Source: Kineosphaera limosa NBRC 100340
GTDB taxonomy: Bacteria > Actinomycetota > Actinomycetes > Actinomycetales > Dermatophilaceae
Direction: 5' to 3'
NCBI RefSeq assembly: GCF_000298215.1
Contig: NZ_BAHD01000054.1
Coordinates: 1-50,866, forward strand
DNA length: 50,866 bases
The notes beneath the pieces were generated by a model. That model was not told the DNA's origin and did no database searches. It saw only the letters and a list, made by a program, of their open reading frames with translations. The position numbers and the translations under genes were made by a program. This document shows, in pieces, positions 41,158 through 49,274 of this stretch (the stretch's first letter is position 1; each line of letters opens with the position of its first letter).

Positions 41158-43890
41158 ATGACTCAGACCGCAGCCGATCCCGCGGCGGCTGCTCCGGACC
41201 GCACGAGCCGCCGCAAGCTGGGGGTCGAAGAGGAGTTCCACCTCGTCGACACGGCCACGCGCCGGCTCGCCCCCCGCGCACCCGAGCTCCTCGATCAACT
41301 GCAGGACGCCTGGGGCGCGACCTACGTCGCAGAGATGCAGCGGTGCGTCGTGGAGATGAACTCCGACGTCGTCGACGACCTCGACGGCTTGCGCTTCGAA
41401 CTGATCCGACGGCGGGAGACGCTGGGCCAGGCGGCGTCGCAGCTCGGCCTGTCGACGGTCGCGGCCGGCACGGTGCCGCTGTCGCTGCCCGGCGAACTCG
41501 ACCTCACGAGTGCCCCGCGGTACCGGCGGATGCTCGCCGATTACCAGTTGCTGGCCCGCGACCAGCTGATCTGCGGCACCCAGATCCACGTCGACGTTGC
41601 TGACCGCGACGAGGCCGTGGCCATCGGCCGCCGGATCGCCCCGCACCTGCCGACGCTGCTGGCCCTGAGCGCCAGCTCGCCCTACTCCCACGACGGCCGC
41701 GACACCGGCTACGCCAGTAGCCGCACCCTCGTCTGGCAACGCTGGCCCACGACGGGCCTGGCCACGCGCGCCAAGACCGCCGCCGACTACGACCGGCTCG
41801 TCAACGACCTCATCGCCACCGGCGTCATCACCGACCCGGGGATGATCTACTTCGACATCCGCCCCAGCCACCACGTCGACACCATCGAACTGCGGATCTG
41901 CGACAGCTGCCCGAGCGTCGACACCATCGTCCTCATCGCTGGCCTGTTCCGCGCACTCGTCGACCGGGAGGCGCAACACCGGCTCGAGGGGGTGCCGCCG
42001 CTGGACTTCGCCGCCTCCCTGGGTCGCGCGGCGATCTGGCGGGCCGCCCGCTCCGGGCTGGAGGAGGACCTCGTCGATGTCGAGGGCCGCACCCACCGGC
42101 GCGCGGCGGAGGTCGTGCACGCCCTCGTCGAATCGCTGCGACCGCAGCTGGACGCCAACGGCGACTGGGAGACGGTGAGCACCCTGACCGACTCCGTGCT
42201 GTTGGCCGGCAGTTCGGCCTCGCGGCAGCGGCGCGCCCACCGCCGCCGCGGCGATCTGAGCGACGTCGTCGACCTGCTCATCGCCGAGACCGCCGCCCGG
42301 CAGACCCTGACGGAGGCGACGCCGCGGGGGATGTTCGCGGGCTACGAGCCTCCGGTCGTCGCCGCCGGGTTGCCTCCGCGGCCGCACGGGCTGGACGAGG
42401 CCATCGACAGCGACGGCCGCGCCCGCCCGACATACACCGATCTCATGGCGACGCTGGAGCGGCTCGGCCCCTCGTCGCTGCGCCACCGCGAGGCCCGCAT
42501 CGAAGACCTGCAGCGCGCCGACGGTGTCACGTTCAAGGTGACCGGCCAGCAGGGGTCGCGGGTGCTGCCGCTCGACCTCGTGCCACGCATCGTCGAGCCC
42601 GCCGACTGGGAGCACATCCGCGCTGGCGCCGTGCAGCGCTCGATCGCCCTCGACGCCTTCCTGCGCGACGTCTACGGCGATCAGCAGATCGTCGCCGACG
42701 GCGTCGTGCCCGCGGAGACCCTCGACCGGGCGCCCGGCTTCCGCTCCAGCGGCATGATCGCCGGTCGCGGGGTGCGCGCCCACATCAACGGCCTCGACCT
42801 GGTGCGCGATGGCAACGGCCGCTGGTGCGTCATCGAGGACAACCTGCGCATCCCCTCCGGCATCGCCTACGCGATCTGGAACCGCTCGCTCATCCACCGC
42901 TTCCTGCCCGAGATCGCCACCCCGGCGAACCTGCTCGACGTGGAGGTCGTGCCCGGCCTGCTGCACGAGACGCTGCTGGCGGCCTCCCCGCCGCGCGCCG
43001 CCGACACCCCCGGCATCGCCGTGCTGACCGAGGGAGTCGACAACTCCGCCTACGCCGAGCACCGACTGCTGGCCGAGCGGATGGGGGTCGCGCTCGTGAC
43101 CCCGGAGGTGCTCAGCGTCGAGAACGCGCAGTTGTATGTCACGACCAACCGCGGCCGGACCCCGCTGCACGTGCTGTACGCGCGGATGGACGAGGACATG
43201 CTGCTCTCCTCCACTGGGGCCGACGGGCAGCCGCTGCGGGCCGGAGTCATCGAGGCGCTGCACCGGGGTACGTTGTGCATCGCCAACGCCTTCGGCAACG
43301 GGGTCGCCGACGACAAGGCCGTCTACGCCTACGTGCCCGCGATGATCGAGTACTACCTCGGTGAGCAGCCGATCCTGGCGAACGTGCCGACCTTCGTGTG
43401 CGCCGAACGCGAGCAACGCGACCACGTGCTGGCCCACCTGGAGTCGCTGGTCACCAAGCCGATCGACGGCTACGGCGGCTCGGGCGTGCTCATCGGCCCC
43501 GACGCCAGCGACGCCCAACTCGCCGAGCGACGCGAGGAGCTGGAGATGCACCCCGAACAGTTCATCGCCCAGGAGGTCGTGCAGCTCTCGACGCACCCGA
43601 CGTTCGACGGCACGTCGTTTCGGCCCCACCACATCGACCTGCGCACCTTCGTGCACCTGCGCTCGCAGGGACGCGGGACGCAACCGGAGGGGGTCGTCAT
43701 GCCGGCCGCGTTGACGCGCGTCGCGGCGGCGGGCAGCAAGATCGTCAACTCCTCGGCCGGCGGCGGCTGCAAGGACACCTGGGTGCTCGACGCGCCGGCG
43801 CACGCGAGCGGCTCCCTCGACGACCAGCGCGGGGTCGAGCAGCACGGGGTCGAGCAGCACGGGGTCGAGCAGCACGGGGTCGACGCCTGA
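41158..43890 (+). CDS. GCS2 carboxylate-amine ligase fused to a circularly permuted ATP-grasp ligase
   Basis: 910 residues in two catalytic halves. Residues about 18-375 are a GCS2/YbdK-type glutamate-cysteine-ligase-like domain, with LGVEEEFHLVD at 21-31 (metal/ATP-binding acidic cluster), LICGTQIHVDV, and FDIRPSHHVDTIELRICDSCPS. Residues about 465-890 are a circularly permuted ATP-grasp type 2 domain: LVPRIVEPADWEHIRAG, the motif WCVIEDNLRIPSGIAYAIWN, DGYGGSGVLIGP and SKIVNSSAGGGCKDTWVL. Both domains join a carboxylate to an amine with ATP, so the protein could add two residues in turn to build a short peptide. It begins an operon with an amidotransferase and an S9 peptidase. The last residues form a GVEQH repeat. 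The usual alpha-E and transglutaminase-like partners of CP-ATP-grasp proteins are absent. Confidence 0.88.
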   Translation: MTQTAADPAAAAPDRTSRRKLGVEEEFHLVDTATRRLAPRAPELLDQLQDAWGATYVAEMQRCVVEMNSDVVDDLDGLRFELIRRRETLGQAASQLGLSTVAAGTVPLSLPGELDLTSAPRYRRMLADYQLLARDQLICGTQIHVDVADRDEAVAIGRRIAPHLPTLLALSASSPYSHDGRDTGYASSRTLVWQRWPTTGLATRAKTAADYDRLVNDLIATGVITDPGMIYFDIRPSHHVDTIELRICDSCPSVDTIVLIAGLFRALVDREAQHRLEGVPPLDFAASLGRAAIWRAARSGLEEDLVDVEGRTHRRAAEVVHALVESLRPQLDANGDWETVSTLTDSVLLAGSSASRQRRAHRRRGDLSDVVDLLIAETAARQTLTEATPRGMFAGYEPPVVAAGLPPRPHGLDEAIDSDGRARPTYTDLMATLERLGPSSLRHREARIEDLQRADGVTFKVTGQQGSRVLPLDLVPRIVEPADWEHIRAGAVQRSIALDAFLRDVYGDQQIVADGVVPAETLDRAPGFRSSGMIAGRGVRAHINGLDLVRDGNGRWCVIEDNLRIPSGIAYAIWNRSLIHRFLPEIATPANLLDVEVVPGLLHETLLAASPPRAADTPGIAVLTEGVDNSAYAEHRLLAERMGVALVTPEVLSVENAQLYVTTNRGRTPLHVLYARMDEDMLLSSTGADGQPLRAGVIEALHRGTLCIANAFGNGVADDKAVYAYVPAMIEYYLGEQPILANVPTFVCAEREQRDHVLAHLESLVTKPIDGYGGSGVLIGPDASDAQLAERREELEMHPEQFIAQEVVQLSTHPTFDGTSFRPHHIDLRTFVHLRSQGRGTQPEGVVMPAALTRVAAAGSKIVNSSAGGGCKDTWVLDAPAHASGSLDDQRGVEQHGVEQHGVEQHGVDA
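43831..43884 (+). repeat. three tandem 15-bp repeats at the 3' end of the ligase gene
   Basis: ggggtcgagcagcac three times (43831-43875) plus a 9-base partial copy. It codes the C-terminal GVEQH repeat, so changes in copy number only add or remove five residues. Confidence 0.85.
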
Positions 43891-45785
43891 TGTGCGGCAT
43901 CAGCGGCGAGGTGCGCTTCGACGGCACCCTGGCCGATACCGCCGCGGTAGCCGCTATGACCCGCACGCTGGCGCCGCGCGGCCCGGACGGCGCGGGGCTG
44001 TTCAGCCGAGGGCCGTTCGCGCTAGGCCACCGACGACTAGCGATCATCGACCTGTCGACCCGCGGATCGCAGCCGATGGTCGACCCGGAGCTCGGCCTCG
44101 CGCTGGTCTTCAACGGCTGCATCTACAACTACGAGGAGCTGCGTGAGCAGCTGCGCGCCGCCAGCTACCGGTTCTTCTCCGACGCCGACAGCGAGGTGGT
44201 CATCAAGGCGTATCACCACTGGGGCGCGGGGTGCTTCGAGCGCTTTCGCGGCATGTTCGCCGTCGGCATCATCGAGTTGGACTCGGGGGTCAGCGTGCTG
44301 GCCCGCGACCGCCTCGGCATCAAGCCGCTCTACCTGAGTCAGGGGCCCGGCCGGGTGCGCTTCGCCTCCTCGGTGCAGGCGTTGCTGGCGGCCGGCGAGG
44401 TGGACACCTCGATCGACCGCGTCGCGCTGCACCACTACCTCAGCTTTCACTCGGTGGTGCCGCCGCCGCACACGATCCTGACCGGTGTTCGCAAGCTGCC
44501 GCCTGCCACCGTCCGCGTGTATCAACCAGATGGCACATTCGCGGACCAGGTCTATTGGCGCCCGACGTTCGCCCGCGATCCGCAGCGCTCGGACTGGAGC
44601 GTTCGCGACTGGCAAGAGGCCCTGCTGGAGACGCTGCGCGGGGCGGTGCGACGACGAATGGTGGCCGACGTGCCGGTCGGGGTGCTGCTCTCCGGGGGGT
44701 TCGACTCCTCGGTCATCGTCGGTCTGCTCGCCCAGGAGGGGCAGCGCGACCTGGCGACCTTCAGCATCGGCTTCGACGCCGCGGGCGGCGAGAGCGGCGA
44801 CGAGTACGTCGACTCCGACCTCGTGGCGCGCGAGTTCGGCACCGACCACCATCGTCTGCACGTCGACACGGCGGCCCTCGTGCCCGCGGTGCTGCCGACG
44901 GTCGCGGCCATGACCGAACCGATGATCTCCCACGACTGTGTGGCGTTCTACCTGCTGAGCCAGACGGTTTCCCAACACGTCAAGGTCGTGCAGTCGGGCC
45001 AGGGCGCCGACGAGGTGCTCGCCGGATACAGCTGGTACCCGCCCCTGGCGGCCGTCGACCCGCAGACCGTTACCGAGCACTACGCCCGTGAGTTCTTCGA
45101 CCGCACCCACGACGGCATCGCGGCGTTGGTCAACCCCGAATATGCCCTGAGCAACGACCCGAGCTACGCCTTCGTCGCCGAACACCAGCGCGCGACGCTG
45201 GCTGCCGCCAAAGGGCAGGCACGCGAGGCGCTGGACGCCGCCTTGAGCCTGGACACCCAGATCATGCTCGTCGACGACCCCGTCAAAAGGGTCGACGCGA
45301 TGACGATGGCGTGGGGCCTGGAGGGGCGCGTCCCCTTTCTCGACCACGACTTCGTCGAGCTCGCCGCCGCCTGCCCACCCGCCCTCAAACTCGCCGGCGG
45401 CGGCAAGGGAGTGCTCAAGGAGGCCGCCCGAGGACTCGTGCCCGACGCGGTCATCGACCGCACGAAGGGCTACTTTCCCGTGCCCGGCATCCGACACCTC
45501 GAGGGTGAGCTGCTGCACCTCGTCCGCGACGCTCTCAGCGAGCCCGCCGCCCGGGACCGGGCGATCTTCCGGCCGGAGGCGACCGCGGCGCTGCTGGCGG
45601 AACCCAACGCGACCCGCACGACGCTCGACGGCAACGCCCTGTGGCAGGTCGCGCTGCTCGAACTGTGGCTGCAATCGCTGCCCACGCCGGGCACGCCAGC
45701 TGGCACCTCAGCTGTCACGTCGACTGCCACCGCTGCGGACCTCTCGGCGGCGGAGGCACCGAACACGTTTGAGGCCCCGCCGTGA
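43890..45785 (+). CDS. asparagine-synthase-type amidotransferase
   Basis: 631 residues. The initiating ATG shares one base with the stop of the ligase gene (TGATG). The N-terminal glutaminase domain begins MCGISGEV, and Cys2 is the nucleophile that frees ammonia from glutamine. The synthetase domain carries the PP-loop SGGFDS (268-273) that activates a carboxylate as an adenylate. GQGADEVLAGY and GLEGRVPFLDH are family blocks. The best match in my memory is the amidotransferase that amidates N-acetylglutaminylglutamine (the NAGGN osmolyte pathway), rather than AsnB for free asparagine. In this operon it would amidate the peptide made by the ligase. The C-terminal 40 residues are Thr/Ala-rich and poorly conserved. 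Confidence 0.88.
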   Translation: MCGISGEVRFDGTLADTAAVAAMTRTLAPRGPDGAGLFSRGPFALGHRRLAIIDLSTRGSQPMVDPELGLALVFNGCIYNYEELREQLRAASYRFFSDADSEVVIKAYHHWGAGCFERFRGMFAVGIIELDSGVSVLARDRLGIKPLYLSQGPGRVRFASSVQALLAAGEVDTSIDRVALHHYLSFHSVVPPPHTILTGVRKLPPATVRVYQPDGTFADQVYWRPTFARDPQRSDWSVRDWQEALLETLRGAVRRRMVADVPVGVLLSGGFDSSVIVGLLAQEGQRDLATFSIGFDAAGGESGDEYVDSDLVAREFGTDHHRLHVDTAALVPAVLPTVAAMTEPMISHDCVAFYLLSQTVSQHVKVVQSGQGADEVLAGYSWYPPLAAVDPQTVTEHYAREFFDRTHDGIAALVNPEYALSNDPSYAFVAEHQRATLAAAKGQAREALDAALSLDTQIMLVDDPVKRVDAMTMAWGLEGRVPFLDHDFVELAAACPPALKLAGGGKGVLKEAARGLVPDAVIDRTKGYFPVPGIRHLEGELLHLVRDALSEPAARDRAIFRPEATAALLAEPNATRTTLDGNALWQVALLELWLQSLPTPGTPAGTSAVTSTATAADLSAAEAPNTFEAPP

Positions 45786-47770
45786 CGACGCCTGCACAGA
45801 CACCCGCACAGACGACCCGCTCGGTCGCCCCCGGCCGAGCGCGGGGGCCGCACCCGACGTACGGCGCCGCGCTCTCTCCGGACGGCCGATCGCTGGCCTA
45901 TATCGCCGTCGACGACGGCTACCCGCGGGCGGTTCAGCGGCCCGTGCCGATCGCCGGCGGGGTCGCCCTGAGCAAGGCCCGCGACGTGCGGCTGCCGGTC
46001 GACGGGCCGATCACCAAGATCGTCTTCTCGCCCGACGGGCGCTGGTTGGCCTGCCAGGTCGCACCCCTGGCCGGTGACCGCCAACAGGTGTGGGCCGTCA
46101 CGACGGATCCGGCGGACCCGCGCGCGCTGTGGATCGACGGCGGCGAGGGCGGCAGTCGTGAGCTCGTCGGCTGGGACGGCACCCGCGTCGCCGTGACCGT
46201 CGAGGGCGAGGACGGCGTCGGCGAGGCGCGGCTCATCAACCCCACCGACGGGCACGTGCAGGTCGTCGACCGGCGCGACCAGGGCCGCCTCGTCGACGCC
46301 TGGGCCGGCACGGCGCTCGTGCGCGTCGGCCCCCGCTGCGACCGGCACCTCGTGCTGCTGCGCGGCGAACACGAGATCCGCCTCGGCGACCCGGACCCCG
46401 GCTCGTTGACCGACCCGGGGGTCATCCTCGACGACCACCGGCCGCGCCGGCTGCCCGACGGCAGCCGCTGGCCGCCCGCCACGGCCGTCCCTGATGCCAC
46501 TGATGTCTCGGGTGCCTCTGATGTCTCTGACGCCTCTGGATCCGGCTCCCCCGCTGAGTTCGCGGGGTACCTGCGGGTGCTCGTGCGCACGGATCAGGGC
46601 GCGGACCGGCTGCGCCTGGACCAACTGACCCTCACCCCCAAGGGCGCCTGGCGGCGCGTGCTGGCGGCCCGGCCGGACGCGGATCTCGACGAGCTGGCCG
46701 TCGCGGCGGACACCTCGCGCGCGGCGCTGTTGTGGAACGTCGGCGGCGGCCACAGCGAGCTGCAGATCATGGAATTGAGCGACGGCACCCTGCACGACCC
46801 CATCGCGCTGCCGGCGCCGGTCGCCTCCGGGCTGAGCCTCAGCGCGGACGGGCGGGCGCTCGCCGTGACGGTCGAGGGGCCTGGGCGGCGGCGCGGGGTG
46901 GCCCTGACCTCGCTGGCGGCCTGGGGGCCCGGGGGGTCTCCGGTCAGCGATTCCGCTCGCTGGACCCTCGTCGACCCGGTCCCCGCGGACCCGCAGGCGG
47001 TGCAGCCGGCGCTCGAGCGGTTCCGCGCGCACGACGGGCTGGAGCTGTCCGGCTGGCTGTACCGCTCACCGAGCGCGCCGCCGGGCCCGGGCAGGGTGCT
47101 CGTGTACTTTCACGGCGGCCCCGAGGGGCAGTCGCGCCCGGAGTTCAGCGACGTCTTCGGGCCCCTGCTGGAGCGCGGCATCTCGGTCTTCGCACCGAAC
47201 GTGCGCGGCTCGTCGGGTTTCGGTCGGGCCTACTGGCACGCCGACGACCACGAGCGCCGGTGGGACGGCATCCGCGACGCCGTGACCTGCGCCGACATGC
47301 TCATAGAGCGCGGCATCGCCGGTCCCGGGCAGTTGGCGGTCGCCGGGCGCTCGTACGGCGGCTACCTGACGAACGCCGTCCTCGCGTTCCACCCCGGTCA
47401 CTTCGTGTGCGGGGTGGCCATCTGCGGCATGAGCGAGTTCGCCGCCTTCTTCCGCGAGACCGAGCCGTGGATCGGGCGGGCCTCCTACTCCAAGTACGGC
47501 CACCCGGAAGAGGACGCCGACCTGCTGGCCGAGCTGTCGCCGATCCACCGGGCGGCGGAGGTGTGCGTGCCGATGCTGTTCATCCACGGCGGCAACGACA
47601 CCAACGTGCCCGTCGGCGAGTCACTGCGGATGGCGGCGGCCCTACGCGCTGCCGGCTCCGCCGCGGAGACCCTCGTCGTCCCCGGCGAGGGCCACGACTT
47701 CACCCGGCCCGCCAACCGCGCTCTGCTGGCCCGCCGCCTCGCCGACTTCGTCCACGCGCACCTGCCGTGA
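45782..47770 (+). CDS. S9-family (prolyl-oligopeptidase-like) peptidase
   Basis: 662 residues from a GTG overlapping the amidotransferase stop (GTGA). The N-terminal 400 residues look like a beta-propeller (repeated SPDGRxLA-type blocks), which filters substrates by size. The C-terminal alpha/beta-hydrolase has the triad Ser524 (GRSYGGYL), Asp606 (GGNDTNVP) and His638 (GEGHDF). S9 enzymes cut short peptides. There is no signal peptide, so it is cytoplasmic. As the third member of a ligase-amidotransferase-peptidase operon it probably trims, recycles or degrades the product. A Ser/Asp-rich loop with SDVSDASGSGS-type repeats (near residue 245) is low-complexity. Confidence 0.88.
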   Translation: MTTPAQTPAQTTRSVAPGRARGPHPTYGAALSPDGRSLAYIAVDDGYPRAVQRPVPIAGGVALSKARDVRLPVDGPITKIVFSPDGRWLACQVAPLAGDRQQVWAVTTDPADPRALWIDGGEGGSRELVGWDGTRVAVTVEGEDGVGEARLINPTDGHVQVVDRRDQGRLVDAWAGTALVRVGPRCDRHLVLLRGEHEIRLGDPDPGSLTDPGVILDDHRPRRLPDGSRWPPATAVPDATDVSGASDVSDASGSGSPAEFAGYLRVLVRTDQGADRLRLDQLTLTPKGAWRRVLAARPDADLDELAVAADTSRAALLWNVGGGHSELQIMELSDGTLHDPIALPAPVASGLSLSADGRALAVTVEGPGRRRGVALTSLAAWGPGGSPVSDSARWTLVDPVPADPQAVQPALERFRAHDGLELSGWLYRSPSAPPGPGRVLVYFHGGPEGQSRPEFSDVFGPLLERGISVFAPNVRGSSGFGRAYWHADDHERRWDGIRDAVTCADMLIERGIAGPGQLAVAGRSYGGYLTNAVLAFHPGHFVCGVAICGMSEFAAFFRETEPWIGRASYSKYGHPEEDADLLAELSPIHRAAEVCVPMLFIHGGNDTNVPVGESLRMAAALRAAGSAAETLVVPGEGHDFTRPANRALLARRLADFVHAHLP

Positions 47771-47839
47771 CCTCCCCGCACGCCCCCACGCACCAACTGC
47801 CCCAGATCGGACAATCGCGACGGCGCCGAATTTGGGTTT

Positions 47840-47950
47840 GTGGTGAACTAAGTACGTGCCCCCGCGGTCGGCTCAACCCGCTCCGTCGTCGCCCCAGGTC
47901 ACGGGCTCGGCCCGAAATGGGCGGATGGGGGCACGTACTTAGTTCACCAC
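47840..47950. repeat. perfect 24-bp inverted repeat around a 63-bp core
   Basis: Arm 47840-47863 (gtggtgaactaagtacgtgc then cccc) is exactly complementary to 47927-47950. The element is 111 bp and intergenic. There is no coding capacity in the core. It could be a miniature inverted-repeat element or a large RNA hairpin between the peptidase and the DUF2277 gene. It ends 57 bases before the DUF2277 start. Confidence 0.85.
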
Positions 47951-47994
47951 CGAAACAAACGTTTGCCGGTGCTGACGCCCCGAGCGGACTCGAA

Positions 47995-48000
47995 TAATCT
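47995..48000 (+). promoter_or_regulatory. -10 element of the DUF2277 gene
   Basis: TAATCT, seven bases before the ATG at 48008. Confidence 0.45.
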
Positions 48001-48007
48001 GTGCAGC

Positions 48008-48280
48008 ATGTGCCGCAACATTCGTCAGCTCCACAACTTCGAGCCTCCGGCCACCCCTGTCGAGATCGAGGCGGCAGCGACGCAGTTCGTCCGCAAGGTC
48101 GGTGGGGGTCCGCCGTCGAAGGCGAACGAGGCCGCGTACGCGCGGGCCATCGACGAGGTCAGCGCGTCGGTGGCGCGCCTGCTTGAGGAGCTCGTGACGA
48201 GCGCCCCGCCCAAGGACCGCCAGATCGAGGCCGACAAGGCCCGCGCCCGCGCCGCCCAGCGCTACGGCCGCACCGCCTGA
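48008..48280 (+). CDS. DUF2277 family protein
   Basis: 90 residues. The start MCRNIRQLHNFEPPATPVEIEAAA is the DUF2277 signature. The middle is a short helical region (LQFVRKV-like: TQFVRKVGG) and the C-terminus is basic (RARAAQRYGRTA). No catalytic motif or metal site beyond the early Cys is evident, and the function of the family is not known to me. It is a single gene with a leaderless-type start, downstream of the 111-bp inverted repeat and upstream of the broken ATPase. Confidence 0.87.
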   Translation: MCRNIRQLHNFEPPATPVEIEAAATQFVRKVGGGPPSKANEAAYARAIDEVSASVARLLEELVTSAPPKDRQIEADKARARAAQRYGRTA

Positions 48281-48345
48281 CCAGCGCCGATCGCGCGGGC
48301 CGGGTTCGACGCACCGGGCGACCACTCGTCGGCGACCGGTGCGCC

Positions 48346-48413
48346 GCGCCCAACCGAAAGCACAGCGCCCAACCGAAAGCACAGTGCCCGACCGAACCGT
48401 GCCCGACTGAACC
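48346..48413. repeat. tandem repeats of 19 bp then 15 bp upstream of the ATPase
   Basis: gcgcccaaccgaaagcaca at 48346-48364 and 48365-48383, followed by two shorter related units of 15 bp (gtgcccgaccgaacc, gtgcccgactgaacc) to 48413. The 4-base difference suggests a deletion inside the repeat. The array ends 24 bases before the ATPase start. Confidence 0.8.
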
Positions 48414-48437
48414 GCGCCATAAGCGAGAAGCCGCGCC

Positions 48438-49167
48438 ATGACCGATGACCTGCCGTTCGCTCCACTGCCCGTGCGGCGCGTGGAAACCTCGCCGCACTTG
48501 GGCCCGCCGCCGCCCGACCGCTGGCCGGCCACCGTCCCCGCGGTCGCGCAGCTGCTGGGCGATGGGCTGGACCTCGGCCCCGCCACCGTGCTGGTCGGCG
48601 AGAACGGCACCGGCAAGTCGACTCTCGTCGAGGCCATCGCGATGGCCTTCGGTCTTAACGCCGAGGGGGGCTCGACCGGCGCGATGCACCGCACGTTCAC
48701 CAGCGAATCGACCCTGCACGACCACCTGAGCTGCCGCCGCGGACCGGGCGCGCCCCGCTGGGGCTTCTTTCTGCGGGCCGAGACGATGCACTCGTTCTAC
48801 ACCTACCTCGACGAGGTCGGCATGGGGTGACGCGCTACACGAGTGCAGCCACGGCGAGTCCTTCCTCGCGCTCCTGGACAGCCCCCGCTATCTGCGCGAG
48901 GGCTTCTACGTGTTCGACGAGCCCGAGTCCGCGTTGTCGTTCACGGCCCAGCTGCGGCTACTCGCTCAGCTCATCGAGCTGGCGGAGTCCGGATCCCAGA
49001 TCCTGCTCTCTACCCACTCCCCCGTGCTGGCCGCGCTGCCCGGCGCACGGCTGCTCGAACTGGGCGACTGGGGGTGGCGCGACACCACCTGGGACGAGCT
49101 GGAGGTCGTCGGCCACTACCGCAGTTTTCTCGACGCCCCGCAGCGCTACCTGCGGCACCTGCGCTGA
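48438..49167 (+). pseudogene. AAA/ABC-type ATPase with a single-base frameshift
   Basis: The first frame (48438-48830) gives 130 residues with Walker A GENGTGKST (54-62) and ends MHSFYTYLDEVGMG, then TGA. A second frame continues as GDALHECSHGESFLALL, with Walker B in FYVFDEPESALSF and LLSTHSPVLAALPGARLLEL, to the stop at 49167. Removing one G from the GGGG run at 48824-48827 joins them as GMGDALHECSHGESF, the expected family sequence. The restored protein would be about 242 residues, an intact predicted ATPase of the AAA_21/SMC-like type. Either the strain carries a real frameshift or the base is a sequencing error. The partner and role are unknown. Confidence 0.85.
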
Positions 49168-49190
49168 GAGCCCGCGAACCCCGGAGCGCA

Positions 49191-49246
49191 GAAGGCTGCC
49201 CTCGCCAGCCGGCATCGACGCTGATGCGGGCGGCGGGGCAGCCTTC
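49191..49246. terminator. hairpin between the ATPase and the permease
   Basis: gaaggctgccc (49191-49201) pairs perfectly with gggcagccttc (49236-49246), 34 bases apart, in the gap between two convergent genes. Confidence 0.55.
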
Positions 49247-49274
49247 GGCAGGGGTTGTCTGGCAGGGGTTGTCT
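49247..49274. repeat. 14-bp direct repeat at the permease 3' end
   Basis: ggcaggggttgtct at 49247-49260 and 49261-49274, reaching the permease stop codon. Confidence 0.65.

Noticed and set aside
41119-43875. Long minus-strand open frame opposite the amidoligase
   Set aside because: It is a shadow of a gene with clear GCS2 and ATP-grasp motifs on the other strand, and its translation has no recognisable fold.
43831-43884. GVEQH repeat as evidence of a CRISPR or surface-repeat protein
   Set aside because: It is only three units at the tail of a cytoplasmic enzyme and is best explained by slippage.
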